Positions 45,301 through 55,200 are shown, counted from the stretch's first letter. The stretch: DNA of 64,000 bases from DT-110 sp030148525 (GCA_965227445.1 OZ245751.1:6138001-6202000), one strand, 5' to 3'. The notes: generated from the letters alone by a model not told the origin. A program made the numbers and translations.

Positions 45301-48018
45301 TACTCTTACGAATGGAATGTGCGGGGTATTCCCGATACCAATGTGCTCACGGGGGTGCAACCGGGGACCTACAGTGTGACCATCCTCGACAGCCGAAAAT
45401 GCCAGCTCGTTGCCGAGGCAACCATTAGCGAGCCGGATCCACTCAGCCTTTCCTGTTCCTTGCAAACAACCACCTCCACTGTAGGTGGTGACGATGGAGT
45501 GATACAATATACCATCAGCGGCGGAACAGCCCCCTATGCGGTTTCCTGGTCGGGGACTACCAACGGCAATCGTACCATTCCTGCCAGCGGAAATGCCATC
45601 CTCGAAGATTTGCCGGAAGGCACAGTACAGATACTGGTAACGGATGCCAATGGTTGTCAGGACCGCTGCGAAGTGACAGTCACCGGTCCTGACTGTACCG
45701 ATCTGCGTATTACCGCCTCGGCTACCTCAGCCTCTTGTGAAGGAGTTGCCGACGGACAGGTGCAAACCACCGTCTTTGGTGGTCAGGGTCCTCTTGTCTA
45801 TACCTGGTCGCCGGATGGCCTGGGTGATCAGGCCGATCAGGTGGCGCTGGCCGAAGGTGTGTACGGCGTCACGGTAACGGATGCCCGCGGATGCACCGCT
45901 GAATCGGCGGCCTCGGTAGCAGCGACTAATGAAGCTCCGCAGGCATTCATTGGTTCCGGAGGTACGGTATGTGCTGCATCCTGCCTGGTACTTCCGGTTG
46001 AGTTTGCCGGAAGCCCTCCTTTCCGCTTGCAGTACCGACTGATCGGACCCGACGGCTCGGAAGAGGAACGCGAAGTGATGAGTGAGACTGCTGGTACCAG
46101 CCTGGATATATGCCCCCTGGAGGAGGGTGTCACCGAGGGAAGTATTCGCATTGTACTGGATCGTGTATATGACGACAATTGTGTCGCTGATATTTTTGGC
46201 GAAAGCCTTATCAATATACAAGCTCCGGGACGCACGGTGATCGATACAGTGCTTTGCCTGACCGATTTCATTACGGTCAACGGGCGGGTGTACGACCGGA
46301 ACAACCCCTTCGGCACCGAAACTATTACTGCCGGGGCGGCCAATGGTTGCGACAGCATTATCGATGTGACGCTGACCTTCCTGCCCCAGCCGGATGTGAT
46401 CAACCTCCGGGCTACCTGTGATTTTGATTCGGAGACCTACCGCATCACATTCGATCTGATCGGTACGGGACCCTTCCGGGTGGTTGGGCTGAATGGAAGC
46501 ATTTCCGCCGGTCGTTTTACCAGTGATCCCCGGACGGCACAGGGCATACAGCGTTGGACCGTAGTAGATGCCCGCGGTTGTAGCCGGGACGTGGAGCTGG
46601 TTGGTCCCGATTGTAACCGGGATGGAAATTGCCCGGTAGTAGCCTCCGGTCTTTTGGCGATAAAAACCGATGGTTGTGCGGCCGATACCGTTCGGGTACA
46701 GCTTTCCGAACAGGAGGATCTGCCCGAAGGCTTTGGCCAGGAGGTGGTTTTTCACACTGGTTCAGAGAATGAACTAGGCACCATTTTGCGTCGTAGCTCT
46801 GATACCACAATCGTATTCGGTCCTCCTATGAGCCTGGGTGAGAATTATCACCTGGCGGTCATTGCCGGACCACTGGTGGATGGTCAGGTTGATATTACCG
46901 CCCCCTGTCTGAGTATTTCTCTGGGGCCTAATCTTTCGTTTCGCAATGGTCCGGCTACCCCGGCCTTTATCCAGGGGCAGGATACCCTTTGCGTGGGTGA
47001 AGAACTATTGCTCTTTACCGAGGAGATGGCCGGTGCTCAGTATATTTGGCATCTGCCTTCCGGCAAAAGAGATACGACCAGTGATCGCCTGCTGCGCATT
47101 CCCAACGTACAATTGGAGGATGTCGGTCCGTATTACGTGCAGGCCTTCAACGGAGATTGCGCTTCGGCCCGGTTTGGTCCGCAATACTTCAGTATTCTGC
47201 CTTTCCCCACCGTGGATGCAGGAATAGACCGGGCTGAATGTTCCCGCGATGGCATTGTTTTACAGGCCTCGGATCCCAGCCCCCTGGTCGGTCGCTGGGA
47301 AGCACTGAATACCAATAACTTTATTGTATTTCCTGATAGTGCTACCACCCAGGTAGATAATCTGAGTCCCGGAGCGAACACTTTTGTTTGGTCGGTGGCT
47401 AACGATCAGTGCGCTGTTTCTGATACCCTTACTATTTCCTACGCCACCATTCCCATACTGGTCGACGATACCTGGCGACTGAACGAAACGTCGAGCCGGA
47501 TCACTTTTGATGCCTTTCGCAATGACCAGGTGGAAGGGTTACCGCTGACTAGTGAAACGGTGTCGGTAGTGGAACAACCCGAAGCGGGTATCATCAATTT
47601 CTTCGACCAGGAAGATGTGTTTGAGTTCACCTACGAACTGAGTGGATTGTCCGAAGTACTGTTTGAATACGCTGTTTGCAATGACGCTTGTAGTGTCTGT
47701 GATACGGCTTCGGTACTCATTGTATTACCCGATGTATTCCTGATCATACCCGAGGGTATCACGCCTAATGATGACGGGCGGAATGATTTGCTGCGCATCG
47801 AGAATATCGAAGCCTACCCCGACAACGAAGTTGTGATCGTAAACCGGTGGGGGCAGACGATTTTTCGCCAGCAAAATTACTCCAATGACAATCCCTGGGA
47901 TGGCACGCATAACGGCAGTCCGTTGCCGCAGGGAGCCTATTACGTAGTGGTCCGGGTAGAAGGCCGGGAGACCGTCGTTCGAAAAACTGTTCACCTGATT
48001 AATCGCACCAGCCCATGA
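42397..48018 (+). CDS. Giant T9SS type-B sorted surface protein with SprB-type repeats
   Basis: 1873 aa. After a signal peptide comes a CSLREA-type motif (DDGACTTGDCTLREAINLAN, about residues 48-67), a right-handed beta-helix region (about 80-250) and Ig/PKD-like domains (about 330-600). Four long repeats, each beginning Cys-x-(G/D)-E/x..DG/TG, start at about residues 622, 786, 950 and 1114, exactly 164 aa apart. The C-terminus (about 1780-1873) ITPNDDGRNDLLRIENIE...VVIVNRWGQTIF is the gliding-motility-associated type-B T9SS signal. Expected at the cell surface as an adhesin. It overlaps the sprF-like gene (ATGA at 48015-48018). Met7 at 42415 is an alternative start. Confidence 0.9.
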   Translation: MNRLYGMKELFCLRKGKSGWLLGLLLLPCVALTQVNVIQVDDNSDTDDGACTTGDCTLREAINLANTTNGNLTIQFNLGTQNQIVLNSLLPTIGSAAITIDGSNISGPDVIINGGNQISYGLSIGASRCEIYDLVIRGCPTAGLRVTSSAFGTIIGGSGGRGVTAENNGTGILVQGNSCALRGNVLRGNANYGIWVSRARGCTIGESTTNPANNTFISNDVGVIVSTSGSAAILGNVFYCNDLGIQLVTGGNGGKSPPVITDVDEKSVSGTGEVTARIQVYVFRPGYAGCDEEQGNFLLGTTFTDSGGNWTLTSNNFNFSLQSTDQVVATQSDEVIFRSKLFAANTSPFSDAVALCDLYSLSAAVTDQGCPGEPFTLEATRTLEVPGSFSPTATYTWSGPGGAQTGNPVSFTTPGTYTVTMTTACQTETASVTVDQEDIPATISVSSTSPVCEGGSLILSTRSFDGWSYEWTGPNGFRSTLLSATVSQNATPDMSGTYTLQTMTSEGCTGPTAELEVLVVPNPTAEPTDLLACQDEPGGMIYNLREVDDQVNPDSVGVVVWFSEPTDPDAIITNPTNYFTEEDEAYAEIQTEAGCTSERVVVSLDTTLGVLASLDVLSEPTCEDPNGGALFLSVDQGIPPYTIDWNVDELDGQTEPTGLGPGLYEVTITGENGCSTVQEWQLVAPAEFDLSCTILDTVDRVGDSTGRVAFLYTGLVGSATLSWEGPVSGSRPAREGGLDSLPNLPAGDYTFTLADEGGCSAFCSLTINEPDCSDFSMAAELSDPDCAGEPTGAIFLFFSEENEPFTYDWDDDSLDGLENPDSLLAGNYSVTVTDNRGCVDSLNIELPDPPALTLTCEVTRSATDFSSADGVASFNLSGGVGAKVFMLEGPLSLDDTLVTDTMLTIENLPVGDYEVFLTDFNGCSETCRFTVNPAICDDLVVDIISEGASCAGETDGRIEVFVGGGEAPYSYEWNVRGIPDTNVLTGVQPGTYSVTILDSRKCQLVAEATISEPDPLSLSCSLQTTTSTVGGDDGVIQYTISGGTAPYAVSWSGTTNGNRTIPASGNAILEDLPEGTVQILVTDANGCQDRCEVTVTGPDCTDLRITASATSASCEGVADGQVQTTVFGGQGPLVYTWSPDGLGDQADQVALAEGVYGVTVTDARGCTAESAASVAATNEAPQAFIGSGGTVCAASCLVLPVEFAGSPPFRLQYRLIGPDGSEEEREVMSETAGTSLDICPLEEGVTEGSIRIVLDRVYDDNCVADIFGESLINIQAPGRTVIDTVLCLTDFITVNGRVYDRNNPFGTETITAGAANGCDSIIDVTLTFLPQPDVINLRATCDFDSETYRITFDLIGTGPFRVVGLNGSISAGRFTSDPRTAQGIQRWTVVDARGCSRDVELVGPDCNRDGNCPVVASGLLAIKTDGCAADTVRVQLSEQEDLPEGFGQEVVFHTGSENELGTILRRSSDTTIVFGPPMSLGENYHLAVIAGPLVDGQVDITAPCLSISLGPNLSFRNGPATPAFIQGQDTLCVGEELLLFTEEMAGAQYIWHLPSGKRDTTSDRLLRIPNVQLEDVGPYYVQAFNGDCASARFGPQYFSILPFPTVDAGIDRAECSRDGIVLQASDPSPLVGRWEALNTNNFIVFPDSATTQVDNLSPGANTFVWSVANDQCAVSDTLTISYATIPILVDDTWRLNETSSRITFDAFRNDQVEGLPLTSETVSVVEQPEAGIINFFDQEDVFEFTYELSGLSEVLFEYAVCNDACSVCDTASVLIVLPDVFLIIPEGITPNDDGRNDLLRIENIEAYPDNEVVIVNRWGQTIFRQQNYSNDNPWDGTHNGSPLPQGAYYVVVRVEGRETVVRKTVHLINRTSP

Positions 48019-48959
48019 TACGCCACGTTCTGCTTACTGCCTTATTAGTCGGTTGCCTGCCCACCCTGTTACCCGCCCAACAATTGCCTAATATGGCCCT
48101 GTTCCGCGATAACTGGAATGTCCTGAATCCCGGGAGTATGTCGAGCGATTACATTTTTGGTGATCGCACCATGTCGCTGTTCACCAGCTACCGCGATCAA
48201 TGGTCGGGCTTTGAAGGGGCCCCCTGGACCGGCCTGCTGAATTGGGAATACGTAATCGACAACTACAATGTCACCACCGGTGGATACTTCATCCACGACC
48301 AAACCGGTGAGATCGGGTACAGCGGGTTGTACGGACGCTTTGCCTACCGATTGGACCTGGACCGTCGGGGCGACCATTGGATCAATGTGGGTATCAACGC
48401 CGGCGTGGTACAGTACCGCGCCAGGATCGCGAATATTGAATTCGCAGACGAAGAACTTTTTATGGGTGATGATCAAGTGTATTACCCCGATTTTGGTATG
48501 GGGGTTATGTATTACAACGAGGATAAATACTACCTGGGTTTTGCCATTCCCCAAACGTTCGGGCTCAGTCCAAGCTTCCGTTCCGACGATGGAGAGCTGA
48601 CGCTGGACCGGGTACAGCACTTCTATTTGATGGGTGGCACCTATTTCGATGTGTATCTCTTTAATTCCGACGCCTCCTTCCTGGAAGCTTCGGGCTTTGT
48701 GCGCTACGTTCCCAATACACCTCTGAGTGTGGATGCGCATTTACGCTGCCAGTTTACCGATGTATTCTGGGCCGGCCTGGGCGGTAGTACGGCCAAAACC
48801 ATGCGTGCCGATGTGGGTGTGGTGATCGGAGAGTCGGTCAATTTTACGGCCGGCCAGATCAAGCTCGCGTTTTCGTACGGGATCGGCCTTGGCCAATTTG
48901 CTAGTGCCTTGGGTAATTCGCTGGAGTTTCATGCGGCGTATAGTTGGTATACGTATTAG
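48015..48959 (+). CDS. PorP/SprF family outer-membrane protein
   Basis: 314 aa with signal peptide (MIRHVLLTALLVGCLPTLLPAQ). The pattern QQLPNMALFRDNWNVLNPGSMSSDYIF, then barrel strands with GGYFIHDQTGEIGYSGLYGRFAYRL and the C-terminal AFSYGIGLGQFASALGNSLEFHAAYSW, is typical of PorP/SprF partners that T9SS type-B cargo needs for secretion and anchoring. It is translationally coupled to the adhesin gene, the usual SprB-SprF pairing. Confidence 0.92.
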   Translation: MIRHVLLTALLVGCLPTLLPAQQLPNMALFRDNWNVLNPGSMSSDYIFGDRTMSLFTSYRDQWSGFEGAPWTGLLNWEYVIDNYNVTTGGYFIHDQTGEIGYSGLYGRFAYRLDLDRRGDHWINVGINAGVVQYRARIANIEFADEELFMGDDQVYYPDFGMGVMYYNEDKYYLGFAIPQTFGLSPSFRSDDGELTLDRVQHFYLMGGTYFDVYLFNSDASFLEASGFVRYVPNTPLSVDAHLRCQFTDVFWAGLGGSTAKTMRADVGVVIGESVNFTAGQIKLAFSYGIGLGQFASALGNSLEFHAAYSWYTY

Positions 48960-48989
48960 GTGCTCGATGGTGCTCGATGGTGCTCGATC
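48960..48989 (+). repeat. Short direct repeat GGTGCTCGAT x3
   Basis: Three 10-bp units directly after the SprF-like stop, followed by a CCAGATCG/CGATCTGG hairpin (about 48992-49021). Function not evident. Confidence 0.6.
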
Positions 48990-49197
48990 CTCCAGATCGA
49001 GCGAATTTAGGCCGATCTGGTAGTACGACTGGGCAAAGGCACTAATTGTGGGGCGATGAAAAATCGATCCGGTAGTGCTGCGGTTCAAGATTATTTCCTT
49101 CGAAGAAAATGCAATCTTACATTCCGTACCTAGCCCCTCCGTCCGTACGGACTTCGGCGCCCGCGGAACGGCACGGTTTTTTCTTATCCGATTATAA

Positions 49198-49267
49198 TTT
49201 CTACCCATATCTGGTCCCTAACGGGACCCCCTGCAGAAGCCCCTTTATGGGCTAATATGGGTAGAAA
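49198..49267. repeat. Cloverleaf-like three-way-junction element
   Basis: TTTCTACCCATAT (49198-49210) pairs perfectly with ATATGGGTAGAAA (49255-49267). Inside are two hairpins: GGTCCC-TAAC-GGGACC (49213-49228) and AGCCC-6 nt-GGGCT (49238-49253). Elements of this plan are familiar as dispersed repeats in Bacteroidota genomes; only one copy is in this window. Confidence 0.7.
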
Positions 49268-49349
49268 CTCGATTTATCGCGTCTCTACCATTTTTTTGTG
49301 CTTTTGGGAATCGCCCCCTTTCTCCAACTCTCCATATCCCCATATCCCC

Positions 49350-49370
49350 GGTCGATCCGGAGGATCGACC
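49350..49370. terminator. Hairpin between convergent genes
   Basis: GGTCGATCC and GGATCGACC form a perfect 9-bp stem with a 3-nt loop 4 bp after the papain-type gene's stop. There is no T-run, so terminator function is uncertain. Confidence 0.35.
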
Positions 49371-49373
49371 ACC

Positions 49374-50879
49374 TCACCCCTGCACCACCTCTCCGTTGCT
49401 ATGAATCCGCAAGATCAGTGGAACCATCGCTTTCCCCGAACGGGTCTGCACCGACACCTCCATGGTATCGTCCCTTAATTGCAGATCGGTGGCTGGTACC
49501 AGGTGATCACGCAGAATCTGGAACAGACGCTCGGGCAATTGATCACCCGAATTTTCGAGCGGAGCCAGTAGTTGGGCCGGATTGCCGAGCGGTTTTTTGG
49601 TTGCCAGAAGTACCAGGTAATTGGTACCGGCCTGACTGATGCGCATGGCTCGCTGCTCCCCGGGAACAATAAGGGACGTACCGGCCCGGGTGATCAGTTT
49701 CTCCTGCTGTCCCCGGAAGGATTCCGGACGGGGCCAATGCAGCGATATTTTGCCCTGGGGGTTCTGACTGAAAATGTAGAAGTAGGCATCATCGCCCTTA
49801 TTCTCGATGCACAGCTGAAATTGCTGACCAATGCCCCAGGATGCGTTTTGGGTACTGTAGACCAGCCCCCGGCGTTGCACGGGAGCCTTGGAAAAGTTTC
49901 CACAATAGGTATTTCCGCAGGGATTATAGGTGAAGGAAAATCCGGCCTTTACGGTTTCGAGTGGCCGGGCTTGTACCTGCTGTACGTTTTGTGCCCCCTG
50001 TGGACTTTCCTGCCAGAAACCGTCGAGATCATCCTCGACCTGAAAGATGTAGGCGTACTTACAGAAAGCTGCCATTTCCCGGTATTTGATCCAGATGAAA
50101 CCACCCTGTCCCCAACTGGTGCCCCAGCTATTCATCAGCTTAAAGGCACCCCTCTGGTGATCGTAACCGACAACTACCATGGCGTGCCCGCCGGCGGGAG
50201 TCTGATCGCCGATATTCGGCCACCAGTATTCAGCGCCGGCGTCGAGTTTGAAGAAGTTCTGCTTGATGCGCATACCAACGACCACCGGTTTGCGCTGGGC
50301 CAGGGCATACTGGAGCCGGTAAACCTTATCACGGGGATGGTCCTCCTGTCCAAATAGGCGTAAAAAATCGGTGGTTCGAAACTGAGAGGCAAAGTCGTGG
50401 ATAGCTGGCGAAATGGGCTCGTCGCAGGATTCTACCTGGTGGTCGTATTGGCTGGCCAGGCAGTTGCCTTTTTCCTTTAGTAAGCGCATGGCGTCGCTAA
50501 TGCGGGCGCCCGTGCGTTGGCAGTCACCCTGCCGGATCTGTTCGTAGATGTAGAGGGCTGAAAAGGCGCGCTCATCGAGCAAAGCCCGGTCGCGGATATT
50601 GTTGCGGACGGCGTACGTGATGGTCAGGGCCCCGTAGCCGGTGGCCCAGCCAACACATGATTGCACTTCGCCCTGGTGCCGCGGTGTAGGGCAGTAGGGG
50701 CTTAAGTCGATGGCCGGTGGCAAAACTGCCTTTTTACCCGAAAGGGCCAGCTTTTCCGTCTGGGCGTAGCCGTCGTCTTCCAGGTCGAGGCCGGTACCCC
50801 CCTGGGCCCGGGTGAAGACCGGTTGCCCCGCAAGGAGGCAGCCGGTCAGGATGAGTACGATGTAGTTGAAGCGGTTCAT
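49374..50879 (-). CDS. Exported papain-type (C1) cysteine peptidase with DUF4384-like domain
   Basis: 501 aa with signal peptide (IVLILTGCLLAGQPVFTRAQ). The peptidase has the catalytic Cys (about 75) in GEVQSCVGWATGYG, His (about 230) in AGGHAMVVVGYD and Asn (about 249) in LMNSWGTSWGQGGF. The C-terminal third (about 340-500) resembles DUF4384: AYFYIFSQNPQGKISLHWP...ITRAGTSLIVPGEQRAMRISQAGTNYLVLLAT. There is no obvious propeptide of classic length, and no T9SS signal. It is the last of three minus-strand genes after the CHAT-TPR and DPYGNQ-repeat genes. Confidence 0.87.
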   Translation of the reverse strand: MNRFNYIVLILTGCLLAGQPVFTRAQGGTGLDLEDDGYAQTEKLALSGKKAVLPPAIDLSPYCPTPRHQGEVQSCVGWATGYGALTITYAVRNNIRDRALLDERAFSALYIYEQIRQGDCQRTGARISDAMRLLKEKGNCLASQYDHQVESCDEPISPAIHDFASQFRTTDFLRLFGQEDHPRDKVYRLQYALAQRKPVVVGMRIKQNFFKLDAGAEYWWPNIGDQTPAGGHAMVVVGYDHQRGAFKLMNSWGTSWGQGGFIWIKYREMAAFCKYAYIFQVEDDLDGFWQESPQGAQNVQQVQARPLETVKAGFSFTYNPCGNTYCGNFSKAPVQRRGLVYSTQNASWGIGQQFQLCIENKGDDAYFYIFSQNPQGKISLHWPRPESFRGQQEKLITRAGTSLIVPGEQRAMRISQAGTNYLVLLATKKPLGNPAQLLAPLENSGDQLPERLFQILRDHLVPATDLQLRDDTMEVSVQTRSGKAMVPLILRIHSNGEVVQG

Positions 50880-50885
50880 GGGTGA

Positions 50886-52046
50886 CTATTGATTGTTTTG
50901 GGGTTTTTTATCCGCCTTCTTAGTGGCTGTTTTCTTTTTGGGAGCAGGAGTCTGTTGCACCTGGGTCGAGTCACTGGCGGGCTTTTGGGCACCAAAGGTG
51001 CTTTCCTGGGTTTGGGTTTTCTGGGGATTCAACCAGATGGCATCGCTTTGACTGGCGGGAGTTGATGTGGAACCTGTTTGGGGAACAGTCCGCGGAGCGT
51101 ATTGGCCCATCGGGGCGCCACTGCCATTACCGTAGGGATTGGTGTTAAGGTTTCCGCCATTGGGGTTCGTATTCTGGTTCCCGTACGGATTGGTCTGATT
51201 GCCGTAGGGGTCAGTGTTCTGGTTTCCGTACGGATCGGTTTGGTTACCGTAGGGGTCGGTGTTTTGGTTCCCGTACGGATTGGTCTGGTTGCCGTAAGGG
51301 TCAGTATTCTGGTTTCCGTATGGATTGGTCTGATTACCGTAGGGGTTTGTCTGATTGCCATACGGATCGGTTTGGTTACCGTAGGGGTCAGTCTGGTTAC
51401 CATACGGGTCGTTGGGCAGGGAGTTATAACCCTGATTGCTGTAGGGATCCTGGTAAGTAGCTCCGGTCAGTTCCCGCCAGGTCTTAAAGCGGTTGGGGGC
51501 GATAAAATATCGGTTGAGATACTGATCGTTGTAGGTGCGTGCTTCCCGACGGATTTGTACGAAGTGACTTACTGCGCTACCGGTGAATTTCACCAGGTCA
51601 AACAACAGGATCAGCAGCGGACTTCCGTCCATTTGATTACCGGTTACATCGGCCAGGGACTGTTGAAAGTTTTTGGAATAAAAGTCGGACAGTTTATGGA
51701 TCTCCAGCTCCAGTCCGGCAGAGTAGGAATCGGGGTATTTAGAGATGTACTTCAGTTTCCCGGTGTCCATAAAATCTTGCTTCACCATCTCGAGCAGTTG
51801 ATTGAATCGCTGGGCGGTCTGGTCGTAAGCGATCTGAACTCGGGCTACATCTTGTGGCTGGTATTGTCCGGCTTGCTGAGTGAAGGTGCGCACCTGAGCC
51901 TCTGCCTGGATGCGAATATCCTGGAACTGCTGCATGAAATTCGTTTGCAGAAAATTTTGCAGGGCGGGGGTAATGGTCTCCCTTTGGGCGTGGAGCGTAA
52001 CGCTTGCCAGGATGGCAAAAAGGATGGGTGTGATTCGAGTTTTCAT
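50886..52046 (-). CDS. Exported protein with DPYGNQ tandem repeats
   Basis: 386 aa from ATG at 52046 (signal peptide MKTRITPILFAILASVTLHAQ). Residues about 20-200 are helical, with Gln-rich segments (FNQLLEMVKQDFMD). Residues about 210-310 are eleven units of (D/N)PYGNQ(N)T flanked by degenerate ones, and the tail is Pro/Gln/Lys-rich, ending KKTATKKADKKPQNNQ. No enzyme motif. It sits 6 bp upstream of the papain-type gene, so it may be a scaffold, surface or substrate protein for it. The ATG at 52058 adds only four residues. Confidence 0.75.
   Translation of the reverse strand: MKTRITPILFAILASVTLHAQRETITPALQNFLQTNFMQQFQDIRIQAEAQVRTFTQQAGQYQPQDVARVQIAYDQTAQRFNQLLEMVKQDFMDTGKLKYISKYPDSYSAGLELEIHKLSDFYSKNFQQSLADVTGNQMDGSPLLILLFDLVKFTGSAVSHFVQIRREARTYNDQYLNRYFIAPNRFKTWRELTGATYQDPYSNQGYNSLPNDPYGNQTDPYGNQTDPYGNQTNPYGNQTNPYGNQNTDPYGNQTNPYGNQNTDPYGNQTDPYGNQNTDPYGNQTNPYGNQNTNPNGGNLNTNPYGNGSGAPMGQYAPRTVPQTGSTSTPASQSDAIWLNPQKTQTQESTFGAQKPASDSTQVQQTPAPKKKTATKKADKKPQNNQ
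51115..51420 (-). repeat. Coding tandem repeat (DPYGNQ units)
   Basis: Units of 21 or 24 nt encode (D/N)PYGNQT or (D/N)PYGNQNT; eleven full units plus degenerate edges. Synonymous differences between units show it is not a very recent pure expansion. Confidence 0.85.
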
Positions 52047-52130
52047 GACGTTGCACATTGTGGATTGTGAGATAATGCTTCGTCATGTAGTGTGTTTAGT
52101 GGATAGGGTATGACCGGTAATTTGGTGTTT

Positions 52131-52210
52131 TTTAACCACGAAGACACTAAGGGCTCTTTAGAGCACAAGGACTTTAGTGCATCTTTGTGAACTTGTGCCT
52201 TAGTGGTAAA
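52131..52210. repeat. Imperfect palindromic ACCAC(G/T)AAG-type element
   Basis: TTAACCACGAAGACACTAAG at the left and the reverse complement TTTACCACTAAGGCACAAG at the right enclose GCTCTTTAGAGC. The right half encodes the last ten residues and stop of the CHAT-TPR gene. Similar CCACxAAGxCAC runs occur widely in bacterial intergenic DNA. Confidence 0.6.
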
Positions 52211-55200
52211 AAGATCCAGATAAATAGAAGAATCGCTAATCCGATCCCACCCCACATCAGCCAGGAGTACCAACCAGGATACAATTTCAGGCTCCGCATA
52301 TCACCTTGGGGAATGTAGGCGGCCCAGAAGAAGGGATGGGCAAATTCCCCGCGGTTTTCGTCGAGGTAGTCGAGACGGGCCTGCTGAAGGGCTTGGTCTT
52401 TTGGGAGGCCCTGACGCAGGTAGCGGTAGAACGATCGCATCAGAGCGCTGCTCTTGGCATCGTCGATGCTCCACAGAGTAGTGAGGGTACTGCGGGCCCC
52501 GGCTTCCTGGAGGGCACGGGTGAGGCTCACCAGCCCTTCACCCCGTTCGTAGCTGCCGAGTCCTGTCTGGCAGGCACTGAGTACCACCAATTCCACGGGT
52601 AATCGCATGGTCTGTAGTTCGCGGGCGTATAGTTTGGGACTGAGGGAGTCTCCCGCTTCCGCAAAAGCCAGGTAGGAAAATAATCCCTGGTCGGGATCGG
52701 CCTGACCGTGGGTTGCCAGATGTAGGATCCGCGCCCTCTGGGCAAGTTGCCGGAAACGATCGCGATCGGCGCGGTCGCCCAGGACCGTGCGGGTTCGGTA
52801 CAGACCCGATTGGATGGCTTTCACCTCTTCCTGGTTGTGGCGCAGGGGGGGCAGGTCGGGCAAGTTGCCCGAAAAGGAAGGGGCTACGCCCAGCCAATAA
52901 CCATTGTGTTTCACCGGCTGTCGTTTTTGTTGTAACCACAGGGTGGCGCTGTGTTGATAGCTAAAACTCACATCCCGTACCGCATACGGATACCGGTGAA
53001 ACTGCAGCAACTGACCGGAGTCGGCCGGTTCGGTCAGCAGCAGATCGAAGGGCAGGTAATACAGGGGGCCGTCGGGCAAAATGACCAGGCGATTGGTTTT
53101 TGCCGGAAGGCCACCCAGTAAATGTGTGTATAAGGAATGAGCAGCCGTGGCATAATTACCGGCATAAATCCGGTAGTATTCGGCTTCCTGCGCCCGCTGA
53201 AAATTGGTGAGGGCATCGCGCAGGCGGATGGTCAGGCCGGTGGCATCCAGGGTGTCAGCAAGCCTTACGAAATGGGTGGTCTCCCCGTCGATATAGAGGC
53301 GATAGCTATGGGTTTCCCCAAAATAGAATGCGACTAATTGCTGCCGGGCTGCCCGTAATTGTTGGCGCAGCTCGGTCATCATGGCGGGGGCCACCATGGG
53401 TGAATCGTTGAGGGTGGCGGACGTATTTGACCGGCGGGCATTACGCAGGTCCTCCCGGGCCCTGAGCAACCGGAGCTGCCAGTCGCGAGTAGTTGCTGAA
53501 TCAAGACTTTTGGACTGAAGTTCGTACCATTGGCGCTCGAGTTTGGTCAGGTTGGCTTCCAGTTCCGATAATTCACCTCCGGCTTGTACAGGGGTGCTCC
53601 AGTCACGGAACAGGGCAGTGCGGCTGCGCTCATTCCATTGAAAGGCCAGTTCGGCATACCGGCGATCCGGTTGTTGTTCGTGCAGCACGTAACAGGCATC
53701 CATGGCCGCGTCGAACAGGTCATACTGCCAGCGTACCAGTTGCCGTCGGCTATCGGCCGAGACGTAGCGATCGACCTGCTGCTCCAGTACGGAGGCACCT
53801 TCATCGTAGTATTTGAGAGCTCGTTCCCATTGGTTATTGGCAGCCACAAAGCGGCCGGCTTCGTATAGCCATTCCAGGTATTCGATGGGGGCCGACTCAA
53901 TAAGCAGCGTGGGTGGAGTGCCTCTGGCGAGTAAATCATTACCGATGGTCGATTGTCCCGACAAGCGGGATGCCCGCAGTTGGTTGGCCACAATGGTCAG
54001 GCTTAGCGGGTGCTCCCGGAGTTTTTGCTGCCTAAGTAAATCGTTTGCTTGTTGCAGTAGCTTCAGGCCTTGCTCCGGCTGTTGCAGCAGGAGGCGCATC
54101 CGTGCCTGATTATTGAGGTTGCGAATGAGGGCTAGTGTATCGGATTCGGGCGATTGCTGCAGACCGCTTTGCACCTGTTGGTAGTACTTGACGGCAATGT
54201 TGTACTGCTCCTGATTGGCGGCCAGATTTCCCAACAGGGTGAGAGCTTCTATGGTTCTTGGGTGGCTGCTACCGAGGACTTGTTGGTAGTAGGCCAGTGC
54301 TCCCTGCAGTTGCACGGCCGCTTCTCCGTAGGCATCCGTATACAAAAGGACACGCCCGTAATTCATTTGCACATCGGCCCGGAAAGGCCCTCCGATACTC
54401 AGTTGGTCGAGTATCAGGCTGGCTTCCTGCAAATGTCCGGCGGCGGCCCCATAATCGCCCTGTTCCAATTGGTAATTCCCCAGGTTCGACAGGGCCCGGG
54501 CAACGGGTACGCTCTGGCGACCGAAGTGGCGGGCCCTTAATTCCAGGGCCTGACGGTAGTGGAACAGGGCCTCTTTGGTGTTCCGAAAGGCAGCATATAC
54601 GTTGCCGAGGTTATTGTGTGATTGGCCGATAGCAGTGATGTGTCCGATTTGCTCGCGCAATTTCAGAGCCTGACGGTGGTAGACTAAAGCAGAATCCAGT
54701 TCCTGCATGCCCAGAAAGCAGTTACCTATATTGTTGTAGGAAGCGGCGATCAGAGGATGATCGGTATCCAGCAGAGACTTGCGCATGCCGAAGGATTGGC
54801 GGTATGCATCGAGGGAGGCCCTGAAGTTACCCAGGCCGTAATAGCAGGCAGCCAGATTGTTATAGCTGGAGGCCAGGGTCAGGTCGGGGGGCACAAAGGC
54901 CTGTTTCCGGATGGTCAGGGCGCGCTGGTGCGCCGCAATGGCCTGATCGAGCTGCCCCAGCCGGTAGAAGAGGTTGCCGATGTTGTTGTAGGCATTGGCG
55001 ACCAGCGGGTGGTCATTGCCCATCTGGGCGATGCGGAGGTCGCGCGTCCGCAGGAATGCTTGCAGGGCGGCCTCGAACTGATTGTTTTCCTGATGCCATA
55101 AACCCTGGAGATTCGCCCATTTGGCTGCCAAGAGGGGATAACGTTCGGTCGGTACTTCTTGATCTATCAGGGCAAATGAATCGGCCAGGTTGAAGGTATT

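Noticed and set aside
45727..46755. 342-aa minus-strand ORF inside the adhesin
   Set aside because: Opposite to a long conserved repeat protein; composition is that of reverse-complemented coding DNA.
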